Positions 24,111 through 36,260 of a stretch of DNA of 64,000 bases are shown in pieces. Source of the DNA: Limanda limanda. Lineage: Eukaryota > Chordata > Actinopteri > Pleuronectiformes > Pleuronectidae. The position numbers and the translations under genes are program-made. The stretch is taken from assembly GCF_963576545.1 (NCBI RefSeq), contig NC_083645.1:6940447-7004446 (forward strand). Reading direction: 5' to 3'. A model generated the notes under the pieces. The model did no database searches. It saw only the letters and a list, made by a program, of their open reading frames with translations, and was not told where the DNA came from. Each line of letters starts with the position of its first letter. Positions within the stretch are counted from its first letter, which is position 1.

Positions 24111-25025
24111 TTAAAGTATTAAGATATTAAGAGTTTAAATTATTTACCCCTATCCAAGCCAAAATGTTCATAATGGAGTACATTTAGCCCTCATTCAACC
24201 CTTTATAATTGTCATATAGTTATTATTTTATGAATGCTATATATAATGAAATTATATATAGATAAACAATAATTTACTCCCCAAATGTTATTTTTAGCGC
24301 CAACATTTGGGAAATACAAGAAGCATTTGTTAAGAAGCATTTGCACATCATTAGATATGTAGTTATACACAAGTCTTCGGGCTCTCAGGGGAGATAGTGA
24401 AACAGCAGGGGGAGAATAATAAGGATAATAAACCTGAGCAAAAATAATAGAGTCTCAGACCCTGTGGGACTTAAATCCAGAAAGAAAGATAGAAGGAAAA
24501 GGAAACCAGGTCAAATTGTTAATGCTATTGCAAATAACAACACATAAACACAAAGCCCAACATACATACAAACCAGTTCCTGCAAGTTCTCAAGCATGAA
24601 CTCGTATTCCCAACATGGCTCCACACTCTGCTAATTCAGCCCTTCCTCCTCCACTCATTGCCTTCCTCTATTCTTTTCATTTCTCTCAGGTTTTCTTAGT
24701 CTACTGCTTTTGTTCTCTGCGTATAATCACCATGTCATCAGGGCAAATCCTTCAGTCTTAAGTCGTTTAGCTTCATGGGGATTTGTAATATTTCCCTCAT
24801 TTTAGTTTAGAATATATCACGCTTTGGTTATTTTAGTCAGAGATAATGTTCGGCTTTTCTATTTTCCAGAGACTAAATCTCTGTAATGTTACTCAGCACT
24901 GTGCCGAGAGTGCAACCTTCTGTTGATGAATTTCTCTCTATCATCTTTGTGGATTTTCAGACGTTACCAGACGTTATGTTTTTTATGAACTCTTAACAAT
25001 GACTTTTTAGTGTTGGGGTTCATGA

Positions 25026-25120
25026 CTTTTACTGCAGCCAGCCACCAGGGGATGAGATGGACGAGATGATTTGGCTTCCCTTCTGGGGAGCAGTCATCTC
25101 CTACATGTTGATATACAGTT
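25026..25120. mobile_element. MITE-like repeat A, copy at 25.0 kb (partial)
   Basis: Shares 'ttttactgcagccagccacc', 'gatgatttggcttcccttct' and 'ggggagcagtcatctcctac' followed by 'atatacag' with the 14.4 and 31.7 kb copies, same orientation. Confidence 0.65.
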
Positions 25121-26119
25121 ATTTCATTGCAGTGTCTTCTCATTGAGCTCTGTTGTCAGATTTAACTGAGCACTGCTTACCTTGAATGTCCTGACAGGAC
25201 GCTACAGCAGACTTTGAATAATCAGTGCTCCATTAGTGATGAATGTAAACTGTAATAGATAAATCCTAACTTTTCCAATGTCCCTGCAGTTTGTTGCTGA
25301 CAAAACATGAATTGTGAGTGCTTCATTCATTCCAACAAAATGGCCATCAGTCCCATTTAGTCTTTTCTGGTTCCACCTTTACTCCATCACTGAGAGAGAC
25401 TGTGACCCGTGGCTGGTTCCCTGGAAAGGTCAGGGCTGTTGTTCAGCAGCTGCTTGATTCACTGCTGCTCTGTAGCCTCTCTGTCACCTCTGAGATGTGT
25501 GGGAACCCTGCTGCTGTCCTGCTCCCTGGTTGGTCCAGTTGAGTTTTGTATTAACACTGATAATCTCAAGTGTGAAGAGACAGATATTAACGTGGTTGTG
25601 AGTTTAATATCCTCACTTTTCTACATTGCTCAGATATTTTCTTAGTAATGACAGATGTCAAATGCAGAAATATAATTACAAAAGATACAGTCTCTTCACT
25701 CTTCCATACTTCATATGGAATCTAAATATGTAATATATATGTATGTAATATTTAATATATTTAGCTAAATTGAGAAATAGACTTATATGTGTTTTCATTG
25801 TGAAGATCAGTGAAAAGGTTGATCTCATTGTATTGTTTGTGTGTGTTTTAAACATGAAGGTTGAACCAGGAGATGGTTTGCTTACTTTAACATAAAGCTA
25901 AAGTTGAAACCCAACTAACCAACTAACTAACCACAGTGTAAACAGAATGTGGCTGTATGTGGAGTTAAAGCTGGATTATTTTTAGGTTGAAATAAAACCT
26001 GTTTGTGCACCTCCCCAAAAATGTAACTTCGTGTGGAGACGATGCAGAACACAAGAGCTGTGATAGGGCCGCTTGGGAGCATCGCATTTCTGGCAGATAT
26101 GCCCGCTGTTTTAAAATGT

Positions 26120-26240
26120 ATATATATATTTTTTTTTGGCCTTTATTTTGGATAGGACAGAGAGCTAGCTGTGAAGGGGGGGGCAGAGAGAGAATGGGGG
26201 ATGACATGCAGCATAGGACTGCTGCGGATGAGTCATAACC
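26120..26240. mobile_element. Teleost dispersed repeat fragment ('cctttattttggataggac' type)
   Basis: Contains 'ggcctttattttggatagg', 'acagagagctagctgtgaag', 'gggggcagagagagaatggg' and 'ggatgacatgcagcatagg' in this order, which is the order of a short repeat seen throughout percomorph genomes. No coding capacity. Confidence 0.55.
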
Positions 26241-27226
26241 TAAATTGGGTGGCAGCCCTACAAGGTGAATTGAGTTGAAGGAACGAACACGGACAACGTC
26301 TTTCTTTTCTTCATTGCAGTTCTTTTAGGAAAAAGTAATTGCTATTCAACATCTATCAGCTTCAACTCCAACAAGTAGGCCACGTGTGTACCTGCGGCGT
26401 CTTTTCGTTGCAAAGGCATGAGTTGGGCTTAACGCCCCATCATCATGAGCCAGCCAACCTGTTCCACGAAGATATATAACAACTGAAAACAGATTCCAGG
26501 TCCGTCTCACGCTTTCATACTGACAGAACACCAAGTCCTTGTCTTTTAGAATCTGCGGAAGAACGAGGCGTCTCTAAACATTGTATCCCCAGTGTGACAA
26601 CCAGGTACGTGGGTGGCCTTGATGGTCTGCCATGCAGGAAGAGCTGACCTAGAAAACAACTATCCTGTCAGGCTCTTGCCTTAAGCCTCCAGGTACAGCT
26701 CAGGGAGTCAAAGACAGACGGAGAAAGAAAGAAAGAATGAATTTTAGTTTTTGGCTCCTATGAGAGTTAATCAATAAATGTTTTTGTTAGACTCTAATGT
26801 GAGTCGACGTGTTTTCACCTCAGCTCATGTTAATATTATTCAATCACATCCTGTACATTTTTTCCCCCAAAAGTACAAAACTTTTTTCTTTATTGTTTGT
26901 GAGAGTCCTTTTCTTCAGGCTACAAAAACGCTTTGAGGCTTGTACCGACACACTTTATGTCTGAACCTTGATTGTGTGGGAAAGGCTTTATGTAGAAAGA
27001 CCCTATGAAACAAACTGTTTTTGTATGCTCAAATATTTATTTGTGACAGTAACTGATTAAAGAGATTGGTCTTTATCTTATCATTAACTCCACAGACTTA
27101 ATAGCTCATCGTTAATGCAATGTGTTTTGATTGAATGAGCTGATAGAGGCAGCTGTTTGAGTCTTGGTCTTGGATGGATTTAGGGAAAAGATGAATATAC
27201 TATAACCACAGTTACCACTTCTCTTT

Positions 27227-27229
<3 letters not shown>

Positions 27230-27284
<55 letters not shown>

Positions 27285-27289
27285 ACGCA

Positions 27290-27341
<52 letters not shown>
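27230..27341. repeat. Compound microsatellite (CT)n-(CACG)n-(AC)n
   Basis: About 50 bp of CT, then six or seven CACG tetranucleotide units (27284-27309), then about 32 bp of AC. The CACG block creates a run of CpG sites. Confidence 0.95.
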
Positions 27342-27343
<2 letters not shown>

Positions 27344-27390
27344 TTGACAACATACCACATGTGAAATTGCATTTGTTAATGCCATGTGTG

Positions 27391-27475
27391 ATCTTACATA
27401 CCTAGAGCCGTCAAATTGGGAATGGGACACCCTGTACAATTCACAATGTATTACCAGGTGTGAACAGGGCCTATA
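27391..27475. mobile_element. MITE-like repeat B, right-end fragment
   Basis: Shares 'acctagagccgtc', 'ttcacaatgtattaccaggt' and 'gtgaacagggcc' with the right end of the 14.5-14.9 kb element ('acttagagctgtc', 'tcacaatagcc', 'gataccaggtgtg'). Only one end is visible. Confidence 0.5.
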
Positions 27476-30059
27476 GGTGCACTGGGCTGTACCTTGTACA
27501 ACCAAAGAGATTCTCCTAAAAGCACTCTTCCATCGAACCCTCCGGTGGCTCTGTTGCCCTCCCAGTAAATCTGGCCATAGTTGTCTTCTTTGCTATAGGG
27601 GTAAAAACTAGTGAGTCATGCATGATGATAATCACAACACCAAACCATCTGAGCGATGATATGTCGACATCCGTTGGACAGTTTGCTGAATACCATCAAT
27701 GGGCAGAACACCATGAACTCTACAGCATGTTTATGATCTGTGTAGATGGATTCAAATAAGTTTGAACTCATTAAATATTATTCCAAATTGGTTTCAACGT
27801 TTTATATATGAATGACAGCACTATCGCTTGCCTGTTCTTTGTATGGTGTGTACTGTGACATTGACAAAGCACAGATCGCTCTTTTGCACATAGCTATGAA
27901 AACAACATCAAGTCTACTGTATTCGGTCATTTCTCCTGACAGATTCACAGAAATAATTTAAGCATCCATGAACTAAGTTGACTAGGTAGTGACAAAAGTA
28001 TTGCATAGTTGTGTAGTTTGTATAGTGTAGTTGTTTGGCTTGTAGAAGCTTGCATAAACTTTGTACTTGGTGTGAAGTATGTTCGAGTTAGTTTTTGGGT
28101 ATTTCGGCTATACTCCACAGTAACAGTCTTGTTGAGGTTCAGACAGAGATCCAACAGCTCAACCACGAACCCCAACACTAATTCTATGGAAGGTCTGTAA
28201 AAAGCCTGTGGCCAGTGATGTTTGCAAATCTAGACACCTGCTTTTTCTCAAGAAGAACCACTTTCAGTGATTTAAGAGGATGTGTTCATGTTACAAGTGA
28301 ATCTCAAGTGCTCTCATCCACCTGCTTGATGATGCGGCTATCCACTCTCAAATATGATGGGGCTGTTAGGTGTCACAGGATTGTTTTGGATGTTTTCAGA
28401 TAAAGATTGTTGTTTTTTTGTAAAAGCACAAGCTCAGGTGTTCCTCGTAAGATTCTTAAACGTGTTCACGATTACTGTGTCATTGGACTATTTCACAGAG
28501 AACAAACGAGGAGCCGTCCCTGCTGCAGTCATCTGTATGCAAAGTAAACAGCACTGGTGTTCATAAACAACCCTCTGGGCTTCTCTGTAGAGATAGATCA
28601 GATAGTGATACAGTGTCTGGAGTGTATCGAATCTGCCCTGACAGAATCCAGCAGATCAGATGATGGTTTACATCCAAGCTAAGCAGCTTGTGGCCCATAT
28701 GATGAACTCATACCTCAGTTTGAGTGCACTCAAGAGGTCAACCACCACCAACCAGCCTGGCCTGGTTTTATTTGTGTGTATTAACAGAGTGATACCTGTA
28801 TCACCCACACGCACCTGTAAGCCCACCGACTCCACAGCTGAAGTTAGTGCTCCTCTCAGGGATAAGATAAATGACTGAGGATGTCCAGGATGTGCAGTGG
28901 GCGGTTGAAGTGCTCAGATAAGATCCCTGACAGCTCTCTGCAGCAGGTCTTCAGCAGTCGGCCGGACAGTCTATGTGCTATAGATGGTTCTGTGTTTAAA
29001 AAGTCACTGCACTACCTCAGTGTGAATCACAGAAGGTGTTGTCATGGATGACAAGTTCACCCACCTGAAAACAGGAGGATGTGCTGTCTCCAGGGCAAAC
29101 CCAGACACAGACATCTCCAATAACAGTGAAAACGCATTGTTTGAATCCTGATACTTACCAATAACTCAGTCTCTGCTGTTTTTTACAGAACTATTGCTTT
29201 GCACATTAACCGCATGCTCCTTTCACTATGAATATATATTTATAATTTAATTTAAATATGCAATTATTGCTACACTAGTTTTTTATGCTCTGTAGCTACC
29301 AAAGGTTAGATGAACTTCCCAGTCAGGAATGACAGCAAAATTATGAACCATGTATCAAATGAAACAGATCTAACTCGTAATGGATGAATTTGTTGTGAAT
29401 TATAATCCAACCATATTTAAACCCGCTCAGCATCAGACAGCAGACGGATAAAGTTAGCAATGATCCAAGCAAAAAAATTGTGATGTTTCTCTTAAGACTT
29501 TCATCAAATTACCATAATGTGAATAAATATATAAACATAAAAAATAAATATACCTATTAATGAGGGCGATGATCTTCAAATATAGTATATTATACACATA
29601 TTTTTCAATTAGGATCTACAAATTGATGCAATAAATATTGATTGTGCTGATTTAACAAATTCAGGTAAATACATTGAGTCAGTTTGATTTTCTTTTATCT
29701 GGCTCACCAAATATACTAATAGAGTTATGAATAAATGACAGGAAGTCACATTTATCTGTTTACACAGTAAGTACCACGGGACAAAGTCACAGCATGGTCA
29801 TCTGGTACGTGGTAAGTCAGTATACAACATGTCACACTGCTGCCATGTAATGTGAGTGTGTGTTTGTGTGGTGAGACACTGTTATTGCCATATCCCAAAA
29901 TGAGTGAATGCTGTCTGGCATACATTTAAAGCTACAGAATAGTGTGCAGCGATTACAGCCAACCAAATGGCTCGAGGTAAAATCTCTGTGGTACAGACAC
30001 CAAGCAGCTGTTAACCCTTCATGTGCCGCAATGGATAATTGGCTGGAAAAGCCTTTGTC

Positions 30060-30060
30060 T

Positions 30061-30100
<40 letters not shown>

Positions 30101-30177
30101 GAGAGCGAGAGCGAGAGCGAGCGAGAGCGAGCGAGAGAGGGAGAGAGGAGGGAGGTGTGGAGGCATGTTTGCAGTGT

Positions 30178-30215
<38 letters not shown>
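30060..30215. repeat. Compound (GA)n / (GT)n microsatellite
   Basis: GA repeat with GC interruptions at 30060-30145, then GT repeat at 30178-30215. An open frame crosses it only because the repeat lacks stops. Confidence 0.93.
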
Positions 30216-30217
<2 letters not shown>

Positions 30218-31689
30218 GCGCGTGTTTGTCCTTGGGGGTCTCTCTATCCATCTTTCTCGCTCTCACTCTCTGGTCCGGAGCTTGTTACCATAGCAACATT
30301 GAAGAAGAGGTAATGCTGCCGGAGTCCAAAAAATTGTATTATCTTTTTCCAGACACACACAAGCACACACTCGCAAACCCCCGTGCACATACACACACAA
30401 ATACACATGCTGCTCCTTCGTCTGTCTTGCACATATACAAACTGGCAGGGAGTATAGTGAATGTGTGTGTAGTGTGTGTGTGTATGTGTGTGTCTGTGTG
30501 TGTTTGTGTGTGTCAGTACAGCTTGTTCATGCTGGCAGGCAAAAGCATGGAGACACACACATGCACAAAGAAAGAGAGAAGGAAAAGCAGGACAGGCGGA
30601 GTGTTGCAGCAGAGTAGAAGAGGTCATGTAAGAACAGCAGGATAGTTTATTAATGCCACTGAAGGGGGATAATTGGCTTTTAGTCATTTATTATTTCTCG
30701 TGTTGTCTCGAGCTGTCAGCCTATTGTACAACAGGTAGTTTTGGCTCCACGACGAGACACAAATAATGGTTTGCTGGTTTCAAACCAGTTCTGCTGAAAT
30801 CCCTCCCCCTGAAATACCAAAAAACACTGTGGCTTTATTTTGTCAGAGTTTATTTTGTCTCTTTTAGTACATAGTGTAGTGCAGTGGTACATAATGGTGT
30901 TTTTTAGTAGCTTTTATGATACCTGTGTTATATTCTGTTCCCATGTTTATTGTCTTAAAATGCAACTGTTCCCATGCTATAAAAAGTAACTCTTATCAGA
31001 CTGGACATTAGGGTAGCAAAGAGATTTCATTGTGTACAACAAGCACTGATTGTCAGTTGGTGGAATTATGTTACATGCTTGTTGAGCCAACTGGGAAACT
31101 CAAGAGAGGAGTAGAGGTATTTAAATGATTTCGACACTCAAGCGAAACCATGGCTTTGTCCAAATCCCTCCCTCATTCACTAATCCAACACTCCCGTTGT
31201 AATGGACACTAGTTTACTCAGGCGTGGGCAGTAAATTGAGATTTAAGCATTGGGGTAGTGTTCATAAAACCTTATTTCCCAAGATTCACTTGAGCTTGTT
31301 GCTTTACACTAATCAATGCTAACAATGGGGTAAGAATGGCTGCAAGGTGTTGCTTGGACTGACAAACTATAGCATCTTTAGTGCTGATTGTTTAAGATTT
31401 GATTCCGTCTCAGCAATCTAATCAGCCCTGTATCCAGCTGCAGCTGTGGTCAGTTAAAAAGATCTGATTAAACCAACCGTACACTCAATGCTTCCTACCA
31501 AACAGCATGTGAACACTGTTAGTGACTAGCTGCTGAACACTGTGGAACATTTAGAAGCTAAAGAGCCACATATTGATACTGTTCTACGGCATCAAATAAC
31601 TAGTAGGAAACTAGGAAAACCACCTTTTAGAAAAATGTATTTGACATGTACTTTGCAGTTTGGTCCATGTCCCATCCACTAACATGCTG

Positions 31690-31785
31690 GAGATATAATC
31701 TTTACTGCAGCCAGCCACTACAGGGCGACCAACATGCTTTGGCTTCACGTTTCAGGAGCGGTCATGTCGTCCATCTTTCTATGAT
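31690..31785. mobile_element. MITE-like repeat A, copy at 31.7 kb (partial)
   Basis: Shares 'tttactgcagccagccacta', 'cagggcgacc', 'gctttggcttcacgtttcag' and 'gagcggtcatgtcgtccatc' with the other copies; the last word occurs in reverse complement at about 53042-53064. Confidence 0.7.
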
Positions 31786-32639
31786 GTAAACAGAAAACTG
31801 TTTGCTTCGTTCACCAACATTGGCTAAAACAAAGGATAACATGTCAGCCTTGTGCTTACTGTGCTGCTGTTAGGGGCCAAACAATCAATCGATGACAGTT
31901 TATATTTGAGTACGAGCTGATGAGCTGATGTAACAGCCTCTCCAACTGGAGAATAGCACATGTAGAGAAAAGTCCTGAACTCTGACCCAGTTATGTCAGG
32001 GATGAAGCAGTAGCCCTTCTATGTAGCTCACAGTCTCTACCAGAGCAAGTGCAGCTGCAGCAGCAGTGCCAACTCAGGTGCAGGTTGTTCAAAGTCAGGT
32101 CAAGTTTTAATTTGTGAGAGGGAGAAATTAATTCTCCTTTCAAACGTAATACGGTCTTACTCTAGCACTGTACTGTAGCCTCTATGAGAATATTTTAGAA
32201 CACCACAGTCACAGTGTTAATATCCATAAATCCTGGTATTACCCAGTGGGCTCCAGGGCTGTCAGTAGTTTTGAACAAATTGAACATGAAACAACAACAA
32301 CCCCCCCTCCCCCTTTTCTGCCTCTACACATAACGTGATCATCACAGAGGAGGGAGCACACACGTCTATTCAACTCTAAAAGTCTCAGACTCAGACTTAA
32401 AGGATACACTTCAGAATGAGTAATATTGATCCGTTATACATCATCAGCTAATCTACAATAAATCCTCAGGTTAATGTTGCAGATTATTAAAATGTCAATA
32501 TTGACAAAATATTTGGTTTAAACTCTGCCTGAGCCACAGGCAAAACTACACACACACACCCACACACCTACACATACAACGATGAGGTTTACATCTACGT
32601 GGACATGTACACACATGTAAATGAGCGAGATTAGAGCGT

Positions 32640-32900
32640 GAGGATTACATGCCTGTCTTTTCAATTCAATTTAGAGAGTCATATGAAGCCTTGACTGTGA
32701 ACGGCAGAGGAAGAGCATGGGGAAATGTCGGCGGTGCATTAAGGAGGCGACGGGTTCCACTGTCGGAGGATCGCAGCGGCAGCCATGACGAGCAAGTGAC
32801 ATCAGCAATAATGTCTGAGAAAGAGATCATAAGCGTGATAATGGCTGTGATTACATTAGTGGAGCCATAACGTTCTAGACGACAGATCTCATTAACATAT
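32640..32900. promoter_or_regulatory. Candidate conserved non-coding element
   Basis: Repeat-free block with higher GC and CpG than its surroundings, then motifs such as GTGACATCAGCAATAATG, GCGTGATAATGGCTGTGATT and ACATTAGTGG. Long frames are open on both strands (73 and 99 residues), which suggests constraint or low stop density but no protein family is recognisable. I favour an enhancer over an exon. Confidence 0.4.
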
Positions 32901-33637
32901 AAACAGGCTTTAACACTGCGTTCACCATGGAAATGTACATCCCCCACACATACAAAATACAACACAAAAATGTATATAATCGAAGGATTACATGATACAG
33001 ATATTTACAAACAGAATGTCACTCAGTGTTGAGCAAGTTAAAACTGCAATCAATTACTCGTTACACTTAGTCATTGAAAAAGTAATTTCATTAGCTGTTA
33101 CTCAACAGTGTTACAGTTATATCCGTCATCACTTTGGTTTCATTACTCAACTGTCCTCTCCAAACATCTCCAAACAACTCCACCCCCACACCACGTCACA
33201 TGTTCAGTCTGCAGCACATGTGGGAATAGGAAACATGACGCTGCAGTTTAAAAAGTAGATGAAGGACAGTTGGAAAGATTTGACCCAGCACTGAATGAGG
33301 TAATTGTGGTTAACGTCAGTCTGCTAAGAGCTTGCAACATTCACACGACAACTTTGTAATAGGAATGTGTCTCATTTGTTGTTTTGGTAGAAGCTCCCAC
33401 CGACAACCCACGTCAGACATAACCTCACTGAACACACGACCACAGACCAAACTGATATCAATCAGCTGGTGTACAGTCATATAACTGTAAGAGTTTGCCA
33501 AGTAATGTGTTGCTGATTATAACAATGGTCATATATAGAGTTTACAGTGACGTAAAAACAGGCAAGGTTCCGGTTAACGCAATCAAAATTTTATTTCCCC
33601 CAAATTACCTTTTTTTTGTTGCTCTCAGTAGCTGTCT

Positions 33638-33640
<3 letters not shown>

Positions 33641-33687
<47 letters not shown>

Positions 33688-33703
33688 CACACACACACAC
33701 ACA
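33641..33703. repeat. (CA)n microsatellite
   Basis: CA repeat with two short interruptions. Confidence 0.95.
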
Positions 33704-34379
33704 CTGTTTATGTTCCTGTGAGTATGAGGATGGGCTCTAATCTCTCTCTGTCTCTTCCTGCCCTTATGATAAACTGCCTGTCTAACATTGTTTTCGTATC
33801 TGTGTGTGTCTGCTTGTGTGTGTGTGCATGCTCACGATTTCCAGACTGTGTCTGTGTCTGAAGGCTTGTGGCGTGGATGCATGTGGGTTTGTGCAACTGT
33901 GTGCCCAGTTTGAACATCTTCTAATGAATGTTTTTGTAGATGACAGTGAGGGATACTGTGTGTGTGTGTTTATGTGTATTCCTGTTTCTGTGTGTGCGTG
34001 CGTTTGTCTCCACCACACTATGTCTCCAGAGCTTGGCTCCAGGAGCATTGAGAGGCAAACATTACCGTCACCAGATCCCTCGGTCTGACTCTCTCCCTCT
34101 CAGTGTCCCCCTCCTCCTCCCTCCTCCTCCACACTCTCTCCATCTTTTGTCTTCCTCTCTCTAACCTGTTATCTGATCATTCTCTCTCTTTCTCCCCTGC
34201 TCTGATTTCACAGAATACAGGATGTAGTTAAGTGCGTTCATTCATTTTCTAATTAACAAATTTACCCAGCACTAATTCTTTCTCATCAGCTAATAGTCTG
34301 TAGATTAACTATGATGTGTGTGTGTGTGGAGGAGGAGGAGGGGGGGGGGGGGTTGCTGTTTGAGGCTGTGTTATATTAT

Positions 34380-35080
34380 TAACCCCTCATTAACAGGTGA
34401 AAGTCAGGACATAAAGAAAGCCCTTATCACTGATCGGACTAATCAGGGAATAATCTGTTTCCCTTTCAAACGGCAACAGTGAACATTCAGGCTTGTCCTC
34501 ACGCCGTCACTTCAGATTTTGTGTCATCTGTTGTGTTGGCAGACGGAGAAACGACCTGCGGCCATTTAGTACAAACACATTCCTGGGAAATAATTGCTAT
34601 GACACATTTCAGTGTTAGGGATCCAGTGTCATTGTTGCCACTGCACGCTCATTTCCCCCCAGTGTTGAACGTCATCCGCTGCTTTTATTTCCCTTTTTGG
34701 TGCAGTTTGGAAGTGGCTGGGCCCAATGCCACATGAAAACACCCTTAAGGCAGACTGAGGAGTTACACATCAAGCAGAGCGGAAAGAGATCTTGAAATCT
34801 GAGGATGGGAAGCAGCCCTCTGTAAGCGTCAAATCATTAGCACTGCTGGGTGTAATCAGAGTTCACTGATCGCCTGTGAGGAAATCACACACATTTTTTA
34901 ATAACGTTTTTTTACCAGTGAGGCTAATTTACTGATAGCCATTAATTCAGTGAAATCCATCTGTCAGAGAGCGCTTTTTGATCTTTGAAACTGGGCATTC
35001 TGCAAAGTTATCATGTTTCCAAACACAGCAGCGGCAGGTTTAAAGTCATATTTACAGCGATTTCTATTAAACAGTTTTTT
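34380..35080. promoter_or_regulatory. Candidate conserved non-coding region
   Basis: About 700 bp with no recognisable repeat and balanced composition. Includes GGGAATAATCTG, GGGAAATAATTGC, CAAATCATTAGCACTGC and CCATTAATTCAGTG, the mixed homeodomain/E-box texture of intronic enhancers. Judged by eye only. Confidence 0.3.
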
Positions 35081-35522
35081 TTCATAATCTAATTTAAAAA
35101 ATATTTAGGATCACAGCAAAAGCCCCAAACCCAAAGATATTGAATTTTTAATGGAATAGAATTAGACAAGCAGAAAATCCTATAATAACAACCCAGATAT
35201 TGGAAACAGTGGTGGGAGAGAGAGCAGAAGAAGGGCAGGGCTCTGTCTTTTCCTTTTTGTTTGATGCAGGTAGTTTGATTTTTTTAATGAAGGCAGATTT
35301 TTTTTTTTTCTGAGCCTTTAATTGTTTTGGTATGACAGACATTTAAACATCGGATGTTAATGCGATAACATCAGTGGTTCCCATTAATTATCTAGACTGT
35401 GGTGGCCCACTTTGTTCTCATTTGTCCTGTTATTGTTTCATTATGAAACAAAACATTTTTTTCAACTTCTAATAATAACATAAGAGATCTCTAATTTGGT
35501 GTGTGTGGTGCTTTTTGCAACC

Positions 35523-35635
35523 GCATGCTAGCTTCAGCATTGGAGCTACTAAGCTATCTGTGTTTGACCTACAACATGCAAGCTATAGCGTGCAAGCTAC
35601 TGCGTGCGAGCGGTACAGTATGCTTGCTTTATTGT
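35523..35635. repeat. Degenerate 14-16 bp tandem repeat around the core GCAAGCTA
   Basis: Successive words gcatgctagcttcag, acatgcaagctatag, cgtgcaagctactg, cgtgcgagcggtacag and tatgcttgc follow each other, giving a diverged minisatellite of about five units. Spacing is irregular in the first half. Confidence 0.55.
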
Positions 35636-35882
35636 CCATAATGATTTTACCATCCATGCAGAAAGTCAGACCTCATAGTGTCAGCTACAGTTGTGGCATC
35701 AATGCAGTTCTTTCTCTCATGCTCGAGTCTGTGTGCCTGTCACTGAATCTGTTGTACATGAGCATGACCTTGTCCGCATGAATCTGAACCCTCGTTATCA
35801 TAGATTTAATTAATTCTGTCAGAAGTGCTGAACATTGTGTGATAAAGTTTGTGATACAATTTCAAGTTTATTTTAGTACCAG

Positions 35883-36260
35883 ATCCATTCATTGTCTTCC
35901 ACTTATCTAGTCGCAGAGTTGGTTAAGTTCGGTATCCCAGACGTTCCACGCAACACTTTCTCTGCTCTTCCTGGGGAATACCGAGGCACTCCCAGGCCAG
36001 ATGGGGTCAATTATCTCTATAGCGAGTTCTGGGTCTCCTCCTGGTTCAGCCTGTCTGGTAAACCTCCATAGGAAGGCGCTCTGAAGGCATCCTGTCTAAA
36101 TGCCCGAACTTCAACCGTCTCCCCTTGACAAAAAGAGGCAGCGGTTGAACGAAATAACGAGGTCGCGTTCACAAGCGGTCGTAATGAGTTCTCTCAGTGA
36201 GTCAGTTGGCTGAGCTCAGCCTTAGAGATTGTCTGAGGAGTTCAGGTGCTGGAGGGAGCT
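35883..36260 (-). mobile_element. 3' end of an RTE/Rex3-like LINE, decayed
   Basis: On the - strand the sequence runs 'ctggcctgggagtgcctcgg', 'tattccccaggaagagcaga', then 'gaacgtctgggataccgaac', 'gactagataagtggaagaca' and 'atgaatgg'. This is the layout of the C-terminal coding end and short 3' tail of a common teleost RTE-type LINE (tail of ATGG/GATG units). Frames are broken by stops and shifts; only the last few hundred bases are present, as usual for 5'-truncated LINE copies. Confidence 0.6.

Larger units (their letters stand above)
25121..35520 (+). other. aff2: Intron 1, fourth segment
   Basis: No exon is supported. Holds repeat fragments (26.1, 27.4, 31.7 kb), large CT/CACG/AC and GA/GT simple repeats (27.23-27.34, 30.06-30.22 kb), candidate regulatory blocks (32.64-32.90, 34.38-35.08 kb), an AC tract (33.64-33.70 kb) and a G-rich run (34328-34352). 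28.2-29.2 kb is unique with more balanced composition but no recognisable protein. A possible further repeat end, 'ttgtccaaatccctccctca', lies at about 31155. Confidence 0.55.

Noticed and set aside
28215..29120. Chain of short open frames with balanced composition near 28.2-29.1 kb
   Set aside because: Considered as a decayed reverse transcriptase or gene fragment; no motif of any such protein could be recognised, so no claim is made.
29908..30645. 245-residue open frame, the longest in the window
   Set aside because: Its middle is translated GA and GT repeat (RERERE, VCVCVC). Flanks show no domain, and no splice or codon signal supports it.
32666..32965. 99-residue frame on the - strand
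   Set aside because: No recognisable family, low stop density in both strands, and better explained as a candidate conserved non-coding element.
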